Positions 48,440 to 60,744 of a stretch of 64,000 bases of DNA are shown here, in pieces. A model generated the notes under the pieces. It was not told the origin of the DNA. It did not search any database and worked only from the letters and a program-made list of their open reading frames with translations. The DNA lies in contig JAKSZT010053881.1 of NCBI GenBank assembly GCA_026826555.1, positions 9,110,706 to 9,174,705 on the forward strand. Reading direction: 5' to 3'. Positions within the stretch are counted from its first letter, which is position 1. Each line of letters begins with the position of its first letter. The DNA comes from Tolypeutes matacus (taxonomy: Eukaryota > Chordata > Mammalia > Cingulata > Chlamyphoridae). A program made the position numbers and the translations under genes.

Positions 48440-50470
48440 GTTTTTAACGTCATTAAATGTTAAAATTACCTAAGATCCCAAAAAAGACAACAATCTTAGA
48501 AGCTATTTGGAGGCAGAAATCTCAACAGTTACTCACCAATATAACCTCCAACCCCCAAAACTACAACCATAGACCATTAAAAGAGCCCCCAGGAGTATGG
48601 CTAGAGCATGGCTACAGTGTGCTGCCCAGATAGGTAGCTCTCTACCTGTCCTCTCTGTGGCTGCCATATGTCCTTCCTCACCTCCCTCAAGGCACCTGGG
48701 TATGGGCTGACTCCATTGAGAGCGAGGCCACACATGTGGGGGTTCATCTCTTAAGACATGAGTGCACTTCCATTTAAATTAGTGCACATTTACTGAGTAC
48801 CTACCATGAGGCTAGCCCAGTGCTGGGCACATGAAACTAACAGCCACATCACCAATTTGCTGTGGTAAATTAAAAAAGAATCAGAGCATGCAGACATGCA
48901 TCAACAAATAGAAATTAAATTTTAACATGCACAATGTGATGTTCAGTCTACATGCAAGAGTTAGGCTAATGCGGTGACTCTGGATCCTAAATATGGCTCT
49001 ATCCTTAGCCCAAGTTAGTCCTGAGAGCATCTAATCTAGTCTGTCTGTCTTCAAAAGAAGCCAAATCATATCTGCCATTTGGCACTCTTACCCCAAGAGA
49101 TATAGATCCAGGCAAAGGATTACAGTTCAGGTGGGAAATGCCATAAATATAAAGCACTATTGTAGTATGTCTTGGACTAGAACCCAGATAGTGCCAGGTG
49201 ACTGTTCAACCCTCTCTGGCAAGGAACCACAGCAAGGGTTTGAAAGGATAGCTATTTCAACACAGTTTTAAACATTCTAATTCAGGAGTGTACTCAAGGC
49301 AAACTCCTAACAGAATATTAGAAAATGGTGATAAATAAACTTATAAAAAGCCAATTCATTAGGAAAAAAAGAATCACATTCTTATGAGCTTAAAAGGGCT
49401 ATCTAGTATCGAGGGCACTGAGATTTTAGCATTTCAGAGAGGGCTAAGGAGCTCAGTGAAAGGACTACTTCAATTAACCAACAGTCTAGCTGAGGTATAC
49501 CAGGAGTCTCCAAAATAAAGCACAGAGCACACAACTGCAATGGAAGCCAAAGCAGCAGGTCTTCCAAACACAGATTCAGATTCCTGTGTCTTTAAGACCA
49601 GACCCTCATAAATGGATTGCTTCTGCTGGACACCATGCTCTAAATAAACAGACTCTTCTGGCCGACGCACAACTTCCTGTAGGGTTCTGGTGGGCAAAGC
49701 TTGAAAAGGCTGCCAAATCCAATGACCAGCAACTTTTGAGCTGACTTAGAAAACAAGCTACAAAGACTTGAGTCCAGAATAAACAAAAAAAAGCCACATT
49801 AAACAGGGAACAAATTACTATACAGGCAGGAATATTTGAGGTCCTCACTGAGCAAAAACACAAAATTAAAAAGTACAAGTCGTTAGGTATTTAATAATTC
49901 AGAGTTGAGGAAAATGCTCTCTTTCAATTGGAGGAATCAAGGTTAATTAATTCTGGCAATATTAAGACTTGGCTGGGAGTCATCCCCTGCATCATGAGGA
50001 CAGATCATTCTAAATGGCCCAACTTCAAACCCAGCTCAGATCAAATGAGCTGCCCAAGGGAGCAGCACTGAGTCAAAAACCATTTATAGCTTTTTACCAC
50101 GCTGAGAAAAAGGACTAACTAGTTTACTATCAGATGACTAAAACCCCTAAGAATAAAGAAGAATGTGACAAAAATTCAGAAATGGGCTGGGAAAGACTAA
50201 AACAGAGATGAGCTGAGTTTAGAGTAAATTGTAATAGCTAAGATTTAATTAAGAAAAATAAATCAGAGCAGTAATAAAAGATGGAGGACACCTGTTCAGC
50301 TGGAGCAGGGTTAAGAAGGACCTGGGGACCAAACACCTAGTCTGCTCATAAAATGCAAAGCAAATAAAGATGCACAGTGGAAAAGGGGAGTAGGTTTAAG
50401 AACATTTACAGGAGACATTGTTAAATAACATCCTCAGCACCAAGCAAGAACCCAAGCTTAACAACACAAA
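48440..50470. other. Unique intronic stretch
   Basis: A short L2/MIR-like piece (about 48775-48840, tttactgagtacctaccatg) is the only element recognised. Confidence 0.45.
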
Positions 50471-50479
50471 AAAGGTCCA

Positions 50480-50735
50480 AGACCTGATTCCTGCCCCTAT
50501 GAAGTCCACTTTCCAGCTGGATCCACAAGACTAACACACATGATTAAGCAGCAAATAATACTAGTAAAGACATAATCTCATACTCTGGAGGTGGGGAGGT
50601 TGGGAGAAGAGGATCCAGGGTAACTATTTAGAAAAGGGGAAAGGGTTTGCTGAAGAGTTAAGACTTAAGTATGGACTTCAAGCACGGCAATGATTGAGAG
50701 AGATAAGAAAGAATTCCAGGTAGAATTAAGGATCA
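50480..50735 (+). mobile_element. L2 fragment
   Basis: Text such as gattcctgcccctatgaagt and caagactaacacacatgatt follows L2 order. Diverged. Confidence 0.5.
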
Positions 50736-50745
50736 AGGTATAGGG

Positions 50746-50885
50746 CAATGATTCACAAACCTGAATGTACAGAAGGCCTGGATTCAGCTGATAACTCAGG
50801 GGTGAAGCTCAGGAATCTGCACTCTTAAGCAGCTCCAAAGGATTCAGATGCAAGGGGTTCACATACCACACTTTGAGAAACAATG
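50746..50885 (+). mobile_element. MER5A-like hAT non-autonomous element
   Basis: It starts caatgattcacaaac and ends ctttgagaaacaatg, an imperfect inverted pair. Inside, aatctgcactcttaagcagc matches the MER5A order. About 140 bp. Confidence 0.8.
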
Positions 50886-50988
50886 ATCTACAGGATCAAG
50901 TCTAAATCCTTACTCATGAGCCTTTTCCAGTCATATCTTCCACTTCGAGGCCCCAACCTACCCCCACCATTGTCCCCATCCTCTTTTC

Positions 50989-51694
50989 CAGGGGCTGACA
51001 AACTTTTTCTGCAAAGATCCAGGATAGCAAATATTTTAGGCTTTGTGGGTGATGAGATCTCTGTTACACTACTCAACTCTGCCATTGCAGTGTGAAAGCA
51101 ATCATAGACAGTATATATACGAATGGTTGTAGCAATGTTCCAATAAAAGTTTATTGACAAAATCAGGCATAGAACTAATGAATGGATAAGCAAAATATGG
51201 TAGAGCCATACAATGATATAAAAAGTACTGAAATGCTGACACATGCTACAATATGGATGGACCTCAAATGCTAATGGATGAACCATTAAACTAAGTGAAA
51301 GAAGCTAGTTACAAAAGAGCACATATTGCATGATTCCATTTATATGAAATGCCCAGAATAGGCAAATCTCTAGAGAAAGAAAGTAGATTAGTGGTTGCCT
51401 AGGACCTTGGGAGATGGGGGAGAGAGGTAGTATCAGTGGGGGAAGCATATGGAATGGGTAGTGATTGCTAATGGACAAAAGGTTTCTTTTGGGAGTGATG
51501 AAAATATTCTAAAATTAGATTATAGTGATGGCTGCACAACTCTTTAAATATACTAAAATACTAAAAATCATTGACTTGTACATTTTAAATGGGTGAATTT
51601 TTGGGTATGTAAATTAAATCTCAATAAAGCTATTTAAAAAAACAAAAAAGAGGCAGTGGGCAAGATTTGGCCCATAAGCCATAGTTCTAGCCAA
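50989..51694 (+). mobile_element. hAT-type MER element split by an L1 insertion
   Basis: The left part (ggggctgacaaactttttct, aatattttaggctttgtggg, aataaaagtttattgac) ends near 51170. The right part (atttggcccataagccatag) starts near 51651. Joined they give one short element of a common mammalian hAT family. Confidence 0.8.
51171..51650 (+). mobile_element. Old L1M 3' end nested in the hAT element
   Basis: Contains the end of ORF2 text (tgaatggataagcaaaatat) and the 3' UTR (gattgctaatggacaaaagg, then ctcaataaagctattt) with an A-rich tail. It separates the two parts of the hAT element. Confidence 0.8.
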
Positions 51695-52395
51695 ACAGTA
51701 CATGGAAGACCCTGTTTCTACATTTGGTTTCTGCTCTTCCCTCTGTGTGGTCTGAGGCCTCCCTCCCTTACTTGACTTTCAAGCCCTCCATCAAATACTA
51801 CCTCTCCTGGGAATCCTTTACTCACCACCAGGTAGGATTACCACTCCCTCTGTTGGGCTCCTACAAATTTTTAAAAAATATATTAGTCATATTATTTGTT
51901 AGTTTGTATTAAAATTATCCCCCCCCCAACCCCAATAGGTACTGGAAATACAAAGATGAAAAAGATTCTATATCTAGCTAGTTCACAGCAGGTTCTCAAT
52001 AAATAACTCATTGAATGAATTGGTGAATGAATGAAAAAATGAAAAAACTATGAAAGTATTACTTAGACACTGGTTTTGTGAAGTGGTCCACAAACTAGAG
52101 TGAAGGAATCAGTCAAAACCTGAAGATGCCAGTCACAGGAGTCTATTTTAGTAACCTAGGAATTGTAAAGGAGACTGCAGGGTAAATGGAGTGAAACAGA
52201 GATTCCAAAAAAATTGCTAAGTAAAACTTGGATGATTGACCAAACAGAGTTGGAAAGGGATGGGCCAAGCCATGATGATTCAGAAGCTCCAAGATGGATG
52301 GTAGCAGTGACGTGGATGGGTCAGGGCAGTTGGACTAGATAATCTAGCGCCTGGGTAGAAAGAAAAACTAGTGTAGGAAAGTTCTTAAATTACAT
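51695..52395. other. Unique intronic stretch
   Basis: No recognised element. Confidence 0.4.
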
Positions 52396-52399
52396 TTTG

Positions 52400-52620
52400 G
52401 AGATAATAAAAATAACTAGTATTTGAGTGTTTAACTGGGTGCCAGGCACACATGACAGTTTTAAATGCCAAAGAGATGTCTCTCAATCCTCACTGAATCC
52501 TCCAAAGAAGTGCTACTGTCATCTCTATTTTACTGATGAGAAGATTGGGGCTTAGAGAACTAAGTAACTAACCCAGGTCACAGGCCTGGAAAATGACAGC
52601 GCTGAGATTAATCCCCATAT
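52400..52620 (-). mobile_element. MIR fragment, minus orientation
   Basis: The run actgggtgccaggcacac then tactgatgagaagattgggg is reversed MIR. Confidence 0.75.
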
Positions 52621-53069
52621 CTGATTCCTCATGAGCCATACTGATAGTCACTCCTCCATATCAAGTCTCAGGTTAACTTGATATGGAGTCTCATGTGGGA
52701 GACTGAGGTAGAACCCAAGAGGGTAGGAACTTTACAGAGACCTCACTGGTGCTTATGGAGAAGCCTGGAAAGAGTTTGGGGAGTTGTCAGCATGGAGGTG
52801 ACAACCAAAATCCTAAGAAAGACTAGTCACCTCAGGAAAAGTAAACAAAGGAAAACAGAGAGCCAGGACTGAACCTCAGTCAACAACCTCTGAAAAAGAA
52901 GAAAGAGCAGCTGGGAAAGAAACAGAAAAACGATGGCAAGGCTGAAGGAGAACCTGCTAATAACGCATCTAGAAACCAAGAGAGAGAAGGCAGAAAGGTA
53001 GGGTGCTCAACAGTGTTGAAGGCAGCAAATGCTGAGGAGAATGAGTAGAAAAAGGTGATGTGGTAGAAA

Positions 53070-53250
53070 GAACCCTGGATAAGAACTGGGCTCCCTGGGT
53101 TCCAGTCCAGCTCTGGCACAACTTCTTGTTTAACAGTGAACAGGTCACCACTTTACCCCTGGGCCTGAGCTCTACAGTTAAGGATAAATCATCTCAAAGG
53201 TACCATCATTCCTTGCTTTGGTCACAAAGACATCATCAGTGACTTCCTAG
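53070..53250 (+). mobile_element. MIR fragment
   Basis: Text gggctccctgggttccagtc and aacttcttgtttaacagtg follows MIR order, diverged. Confidence 0.55.
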
Positions 53251-53259
53251 GTATAAGCT

Positions 53260-54400
53260 CAGGAGAGCAGAAGGCAGGCTGCAGAGAGGAAAGAGGGGAA
53301 AGGCAGGGTGCACAGGCATTCACTCTTTTAAGAAGTGGGATATGAAAGAAAAAGAGAAGTAAGATGGTACCTAGAAGGGAGCAACAGGACCAAGTTCATA
53401 TCTGACCTCTTCATCACGGAGGAAAGAAAATTATAATAACTAAACATGGGCTAATTTATATAGAAATATTTAGGAAATAGAGTGGGGAGAATAATTGAAA
53501 GTAATACAATAAATACTTCAGCAGAATTTGAGTATATAAGTAAGGAATATTTACTAACAGTAAATTTCCTTTTATTCTCAAACAAAATATGAAGACAAGA
53601 TAGCAGATAAGCAATAGCAACAAGAAAGTACAAGTTGGATAGCTGGAATACTCTGCACACACAAACTGGACATCTGCCCAATCATCAGATCTGGGCCTTG
53701 CATTTGTACCTATGCTCCTTACTTTGGTCTAATGCTTTTTAAAAACTCTCCCCAAAAGTTCTAAGAGTAAAAAAAAATCTTCCTTTCAAATGTAGGGGGT
53801 GCTCTTGTAGAAACATTTTCTAACAACATTTTCAGGAAATTATTCAATCAAAAAAGTCAAGGGAAGTTACCATGGCGACAAGAGCACAAGTCAGAGTTGT
53901 TACCCTAACCTCCATAAAGACAAAACACCATACTGGTTGGAAAATGCTGCTACTGGACAAACTTTAAAAGACGTCAGGGCAGACTCTCTTCCATCCCAGG
54001 GAAGAGGCAATGACATGCAAGGCTTTCAATCTGTTAGCATCCAGCCAGTATAGAACATAACCCAGCCTTACCTCACACTAAAATGGCAGAGCCCAACTAG
54101 GCATGACCCCTCTGGTGCGGCAAGACAGCCGTGCTTTCCCAGTGCAATTTTACAGCAGCTGGGCATTACTGTGATAAATGATGGGGTTTAAGACTATGTG
54201 GCAAGCCAGTATCTTGGTGAAAACTTAGGAGCTTTTCAGCTTGCATCCTGGTTTTTACTATTACCTTTCTGATTTCTGCTTTCACTTTTTCTAAAATTCT
54301 GAGGCTGGCTTTTTGGAGAGTTTGCTGTAGTTTCCTATTGGATGACTTGCCCCAACACATCAGAAACCATCCTTTGACCAGCAGGTCAATTTTCACTGGC
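53260..54400. other. Unique intronic stretch
   Basis: Contains the X-box-like site at 53866. No other element recognised. Confidence 0.4.
53866..53879. promoter_or_regulatory. RFX X-box-like palindrome
   Basis: gttaccatggcgac matches the X-box half-sites GTNRCC and RGYAAC with a 2-base spacer and one mismatch. X-boxes bind RFX factors. Function here is inference: the motif can occur by chance. Confidence 0.35.
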
Positions 54401-54409
54401 CTGCCTTAT

Positions 54410-54760
54410 CCTCTGTTGACAGCAGGTCAGTCTTGCTGCCTTGCTGTCTGTCCTCCACCCTGCTCCTGTCCGGCACTTTCAAGCTGCCTGTCAGGGTATC
54501 GTCATTTAAAGTGCACTGATGATCTGTAGGTGATGCGGCAACTCTTTGTAAATGATTTCTGTTTCCTCCAATTCCATGTGATAGTCCAACTCAGTTGTCT
54601 TTGAAGTTAATGAAATAATTTCCACAGCAACACTCGAATGAAAGAGAGACAAACGCCTTTTGAGAAATGCCTTGTCATCAGTGTAACTTTCTGAAGCAAA
54701 ATGGTCAGTTCAGAGGTAGTCTTTCCTGTCAGGCTGGGTGACTTCCAGAACAACCTCATT
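54410..54760 (-). pseudogene. Degenerate protein-coding remnant, gene not recognised
   Basis: On the minus strand 54760-54713 reads NEVVLEVTQPDRKDYL, a TGA follows at 54712-54710, then 67 codons stay open (TDHFASESYTDDKAFLKRRL, then LDYHMELEETEIIYKELPHH) to a TAA at 54508. One base over, the sense continues as LNDDTLTGSLKVPDRSRVED before ending. The composition looks like real protein broken by one stop and a frameshift. Further pieces may continue to 54170 and up to 54880. It could be a retrocopy of an unidentified gene or chance. No A-tail or TSD was seen. Confidence 0.45.
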
Positions 54761-56426
54761 TTAAACAAACACCAGTCAGTGTTTATACATGGAAGGTATT
54801 TACTTAGGAACTCAATATCACCAATATAGAATGTTTGTATGTGAGGGGTTTGCTTTGACACTTGTTTAGTACATGCTGCACATAAGATCTCTCAAGCATA
54901 AATAGCTGTGAGGTTTTTGGTTTTTTTTTTTTTTTAATTCTGCATATGCACAGGATTAGCACTGGGAAGTCATTCATGAATAACAGCCGATAAAAAAATG
55001 CCCCAAGATAGAAAAGGAATTTAGTTTGCTCCTGTCATTTGATGCTTTTGCTCTCAATTATGTACTCTCTAAAAAGCCAGCCTTGAAACTTTGTATCAGT
55101 TCTTTTAGTAGTGATGGATAAAGTCTAGACATACACCTATTCCCACCCCTCCCCCAGCATGAGTGTGTCTAACTTTTGATAACTGAGAGAAGAAAAGTCA
55201 CCTAGCTATTGATACTGTAGAAACGTGGGGAGGAGGGAGACTCCATATAGATAGGTAGGTAGGTAAGTGGGTAGGTAGATAGGTAAGGAGGGAGGGAGGG
55301 AGGGTTCTCCAAAATGTTCAATCTCCCACTGCCAAATTCCTCAAAATAAGCAAAAAAGGGTAGAGGGCAAAGTCCACATGCCAAAGCTCTCATGTTTCAT
55401 TCATAGCAGAAAGATTTCCTTCAATGTGATCGTTCTCTCTCATCACACTGTTAAAATCAATTTGGTTTTGAGAAGTGGTCAATTATGAGCAGAGGGCAGG
55501 TGAGTTACTTTTGTGAAGGCAGCTGAAAGCCTTAGCCTGGAGGTCAGTGACAGACTATGAAAAACAGACAAGAGCACAAAAGCCCTGCTTGGCTGGGGGC
55601 ATTTAGTATAAGGATTAATAGCCACAATACATCATGGTGGCTCCTGAGCTCAGCCCTGCATTTCATAGTTATTGACATTTGGTGTGATAACCCTAAACCG
55701 TGAAAACAAGAAAAGAGACACTGCCATACACATTTAATACTGCCCCAAAGCCGCAAGAAACGGGGTGAAAGGGGGCTCTGAAGACTGGAGAGAGCTATCA
55801 CAAGCTTATGCATGAAGCCCACACCCCCTCCCTAGGAGAGCTGCTGGCTCCTCTAACAGATAGAGCCAAAAGCACTTGGTTGGCAGGTTTTCCAACCTGG
55901 TACAAAGTCAAAGGGAAGCAATCTGGAAGCATGGAAAAAGCCTGGGTTGTACAGGACAAGAGGCCCAGCTTCAGAGCCCAGCTGCACGACTCGCTGCCCC
56001 TGGTCCTACACCCTCCGTAAGCTCAATTTCCTCTTCTGTAAAAAAATGGTAACCATCAGTCCTCCCTTTCGGGCTGACAATGAAGACTGGGAGAGATAAT
56101 ACAAGTGCCAGGCAGGTGGTTACTACAGCATGGACACGACACCACCACTGTTGTTTTGGGAGGGTAATGGGAGCTAAGGAGCAAGCAGAACAGTTAGCTT
56201 TTTAGACGTGTTTGCCTCCTCCTCCCTGTTATGGTCTTTCCTGCCCTCAAAAAGAGCTGGGAAAGGGACAACTTTATGTCACAGTTCTCAGAAAAAGTAC
56301 AAAGTATAAGTGACTTGGAGCCATATGTGTGATTTATCACACTTCCCATTTGGTCCTGGCTGCCAAGGAGTCAAGTTCAATGCAATCATTCATACCAATT
56401 ATGTTAACCTATTTGTCTAACAAACT
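54761..56426. other. Unique intronic stretch with a GGTA repeat
   Basis: Only the simple repeat at 55248-55304 is recognised. Confidence 0.45.
55248..55304. repeat. (GGTA)n / (GGGA)n simple repeat
   Basis: GGTA-type tetramers grade into GGGA tetramers over about 57 bases. Confidence 0.93.
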
Positions 56427-56431
56427 TTACT

Positions 56432-56853
56432 TGTGGTAGACTGAATTATGAATCCCAATTTAGACAAGTTCTTCATCTTAATCCACATTCCTGTGGGTGT
56501 GAATCCATTTGAATAGGACCTCCTGAATATACTGATTTTATTTAAAGTGTGGCCACACTGAATGAGGGTGAAGACTTAATCCAGCTTCCTGGAAGCCTTA
56601 TAAAGAGCTGGAAGCAGTTAGGGGGGAACCAGTAGAGAAGGGAGAAGACATCACCATGTGAACGGAAAAGCCAAGGAACCCCAAGGATTGTCAGCAGCCA
56701 GCACCAAAACACTACAGTCTTTGGAGAGAAAGCAAGCCTTACCCATATCCATATTTTGGGCTTCTCCTAGCCTCAAAACTGAGCCAATAAGATCCCAATA
56801 TTTAAGCCAAGCTATTATGTGATATTTGTGATAGCATCAGGCAAACTAAGATA
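56432..56853 (+). repeat. MaLR 5' LTR
   Basis: Starts TGTGGTAG and ends TAAGATA; the canonical CA end has mutated to TA. Aligns along its length with the 3' LTR. Confidence 0.88.
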
Positions 56854-57248
56854 GTTTTTGATCCCAGAAAGTGGGATGCTGCTATTACAGATACCTACAA
56901 ATGTGGAACTGGCTTTGGAATTGGATAATGGGTAGAAGCTAGGTAAATTGTGAGATGCTTGAAAGAAAAATCCTAAATTGCTTTAAAGAGACAGTTGGTA
57001 GAAATATGGATGTTAAAGGTACTTCCAGTGAGGACTTAGAAGGAAATGATGAGTGTGTTATTGGAAAATGGAAGAAAGGCAATCCTTGTTATACAGCAGC
57101 AGAGAACTTGGCAAAAGTATGTTCTGATGTCAGATAGAAGGGACAACTTGTAAGCAATGAACTAGGATATTTAGCTGAGTAGATTTCCAAGCTAAGTGTG
57201 GAAGGTGAAATCTAATGTCTCTTTGCAGCTTATAGTAAAATGTGAGGG

Positions 57249-57637
57249 AAGTGGATGCGGCTCAAGCAATTGGGCTCCCATCTACCATACGGAGGGTCCC
57301 AGGTTCGGTTCCCTTGGCCCTCTGGTGAAAGTGAGCTGGCCCGTGTGGCAAGCTGGCCTGTGCAGAGAGCTGGCACAACAAGATGATGCAACAACAACAA
57401 GAAAGAGACACTGAGGAGAGACAACGAGAGACACAACAAACCAGGGAGCTAAGGTGGCTCAGGCAATTGAGTGCCTCTCTCCCACATCAGAAGGTCCTAG
57501 GATTGGTTCCCGGTGCCTCCTAAAGAGAAGATGAGAAGAGAAGACAAGCAGACATGGAAGAATGCGCAGCAAATGGACAGAGAGAGTAGACAGCGAGCGC
57601 AAGCAGTGGGAGCAGGGGAGGAACAAATTTTTTTTTT
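57249..57637 (+). mobile_element. Long composite DAS SINE inside the MaLR
   Basis: Two tRNA-like modules (the second at about 57445, gctaaggtggctcaggcaat) and a tail ending aaattttttttttaaa. The TSD aaatgtgaggg lies at 57238-57248 and 57638-57648. Confidence 0.93.
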
Positions 57638-58189
57638 AAATGTGAGGGCAAAGGGATGAACTGAGAACTGAACTCTTACATACAAGGGAACTAGCAATAG
57701 ATAATTTGGGAAAGTCTCAGCCTACCCAGATGGCATGCTCTAGGACTAGAGTCAGAAGCAGCTCTATAGAGACTTGCCCAAGCTTCCAGAACATGAGTCC
57801 CCAGAGAACATGGGTGGGTGCACGGGCGTAGCTGAACAGCCCTCTGCTAAGGAGAACAGGCACAGGACTCATGGATCCAGTCAGCCATCTCAGAGGAAGT
57901 CAGGACTGGAAATGCAGTTATCCAGGAAGGGTCTGTGGAAAATCCTTTTGTCTGATGGTCAAACCCCCTAGAACTGCACACAAGGCCACTACGATTTTTT
58001 AAGAGTCCTGTATGAGCAGAAGTACTGCCATCCTGGAAAGAAAAGAACAGAGAAGGGATTAATTAAAGGAATAATGATTTCAAGGACAGGACCGTGGAAG
58101 CTCAGGTCTGGACTGAAGAGATCTCCTACCCAAGAAGGCAGGCCCACCCACACTGTGGGAAGGGCAGATCTGCCCCTGTGTGTTGAGAG

Positions 58190-58375
58190 GGTGGGGCTCC
58201 TGCCCTGAATTGGGAAGAATTTGGCTGCTGCCCCAAAGCTTGAAGAGACTGGGGTCTATGCCCAGGTGTTCTGGGAGAGTTTGGCCACCACCCCAGTGCT
58301 TGCAGAGATTGGGGTCTATGCCCCAGCATTTGGGGAAAGCATGGCCATTGGACAAGCACCTAGAAAGGGTGGGGC
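58190..58375. repeat. 60-bp minisatellite in the MaLR internal region
   Basis: The text ggggtctatg recurs at 58251 and 58311, exactly 60 bp apart, with matching flanks (agactgggg and agattgggg). A more diverged unit precedes them. Frames on both strands are therefore repetitive. Confidence 0.8.
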
Positions 58376-58768
58376 TGCAACTCCAGCAGGACCAGAGGAC
58401 AAAACATCAATCCACAGATGAGTCTCAGATCTTGAGATTGAATGGAGTTTGTCCCGCTGGGTTTCAGACTTGTTTGGGACCTGTGACCCCTGTTTTCTTT
58501 CCAATTTCTTCCTTCTAGAATGGAAATGTTTATCCTATGCCTGTTCCATTACTGAATTTGGGAATCAGATAACTTGTTTTCTAGGTTTCACAGGTCCACA
58601 GAAAAAAGAGGAATTTTGCTCCAGGACCATCAATAACCATAACTGATTTGATAAGACTTTGGACTTAGAATTGTTGCTGAAATGACTGAAGCCTCCTGGA
58701 ATATCAGGATGGGCGAATGTATTTGTCATGTGGGAAGAACATGTCTTTTGGGAAACCAGAAGGCAGAG

Positions 58769-59179
58769 TGTGGTAGATTGAATTATGTACACCAATTTAG
58801 ACAGGCTCTTAATCTGAATCTTCATTCCTGTGGGTGTGAATCCATTGTAAACAGATGTTTTTAGTTAAGTTGTGGCCCCACTGAATGAGGATGGGTCTTA
58901 ATTCAGATTGCTGAAGGCCTTACAAAGAGCCAAAAGCAGGAAATCAGGGGGAATCTGGGAGATAAAGGAGAAGACTTCACCATATGACAGGAAAGCCAAG
59001 GAACCCCAGGATTGCTGGCAACCAGCACCAGAACACTAGTCTTCAGGAAGAAAGCATGCCTTGCTGAAACCCAGATTTCAGATTTTTCCTAGCCTCAAAA
59101 CCATGAGCCAATAAATTCCCATGGTTTAAACCAACCTATCATGTGGTTTTTGTGATAGCAGCTCAGGCAATCTAAGACA
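58769..59179 (+). repeat. MaLR 3' LTR
   Basis: Starts TGTGGTAG and ends TAAGACA. Shares attcctgtgggtgtgaatcc and agccaaggaacccc with the 5' LTR. Confidence 0.88.
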
Positions 59180-60744
59180 GCACTCTTCATTTTTCTTTGG
59201 CACTCATTTTCTATTTTTACTTACACCGTTGGTATGTCTTTTATTCTAGGCTCATCACAAACCCCTTTTTAGAATAAGGCATAGAATAAGCAAATGCATA
59301 GAGAGGGTTATGCAGCTTTCCTACAGGGGAAGATATTAAACCTGACCCCTTCTCCATGACAACAGGGCCCCCCAATCCTCAGTACAGCCAATCACTGGCA
59401 CAGCCATGAACAGTCCCTCCTTTAATGTCAAAACAAATACATAGATTTAAAAGCCCATATCTTTTATACACATACACAGTGGCTAACTAGGGGTTACCCT
59501 CAGCAGCTTTTCGTAACAGGCAAGCGACTGAATAGGTAAGCAATAGAAAAGACACATCGCCACTGAAAAACAAGTCACAAGTAAAAATTATAGATGATAG
59601 GAAGCAAAATTGTTGCCATTCCAGCAACTAATGAAAGTATGCTACTGTAAACAAGCCTCTGATGGTGCTCTGACTCTTGGCAGGAATCAGGAAACATTCT
59701 GAGGGATCAACCTCTTCTAACAGGAGGGGAAGCATTTTGCTTCTAAGTCAAAAGGGCACTGGGAGCTGGTTTCTATAGTGATGAAAATGATGACATTGGT
59801 CCTGCTTATACTAAAAGACAAATCTTATCTCTCAGAGCTGTTTACTCTCTTCTGCCCTCACCCATGGCCAGAAAGTCTTTGTCCAGTTTCCTGTTCGCAT
59901 CCAACGCCATTGTTTCCAAAATTGACAATTACAAATGAGAGGTATGGTCTCAAATGAAAACTACAACTACATGTCTATGCTGTCCTGATGAGAACCCAGG
60001 GGGAGGCGGATGGCAAACCATGCTTTAGTGCAGATGGGCTTTTTAACATTATTGTAACAAGAGCGTTGCTGATACAAATTCTCTGCTGGCCTATAAAACT
60101 GTTTAACTTCAGCATAACTATTTTCCCAAATCTTGTCAACCTGCTACAGTTATTACTTCCAGGTGTCACCTCCCAACACAGGAAAATAAGAAAGCTCTCC
60201 TCAGCTGAAAGAATGTTAAGACACCCGGGAGGTAAGAATTTAGTCAAAGGTTAGAAAAGGGATGATTTATTCTAGATCTTAATGCTGATCCTGCACCAAT
60301 AACAAGTCAAGGGGAAACTGGGCTGATTTAGTAATTCCCTCACACTTAAGAATGACATCAAGAAAAACAACTCCTGTGGTCCTCAGAGTCAAAGTCAATT
60401 ATGGCTTGGAGCCAGCATGGCAATGCTCTTGCTGATCTGTAAGCAACACATTTATCATTTCATTTTGAAAAATATTTGTCTTTAATATTTGGTAGGTAGA
60501 GATGGGCACAAAGGCCATCTCTGGTCCTGCCACTATTACCCTAGAAACAGATAAGCTGTGATTTTTAGCATAATGGCATATCTATAAAATCAAGTTATTC
60601 ACTGAGAACAACAAAAAGAGTTGGGTGAGCTTGGGAGGAATAGCAATCTTGGTTAAAAAAAAAAAAAAGTGAATCAAGCTAAGGTAAACTTTATGGACTC
60701 AGAATATTGACAGGTCAAATGATTTGAAATAAAAAAAAAACTTC
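59180..60744. other. Unique intronic stretch
   Basis: No recognised element. Confidence 0.4.

Larger units (their letters stand above)
56432..59179 (+). mobile_element. Complete MaLR-type (ERVL-MaLR) LTR retrotransposon, 2.75 kb
   Basis: Two direct LTRs (422 and 411 bp) flank about 1.9 kb of internal DNA. Internal text such as gatcccagaaagtgggatgc and tggctttggaattggataat is typical of MaLR internal regions, which carry no intact gag, pol or env. The 5-bp flanks ttact and gcact share only three bases, so the TSD is worn. A composite SINE and a 60-bp minisatellite lie inside. MaLRs are old, non-autonomous and inactive. Confidence 0.88.

Noticed and set aside
58080..58518. Repetitive-looking proteins on both strands
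   Set aside because: They are produced by the 60-bp minisatellite inside the MaLR.
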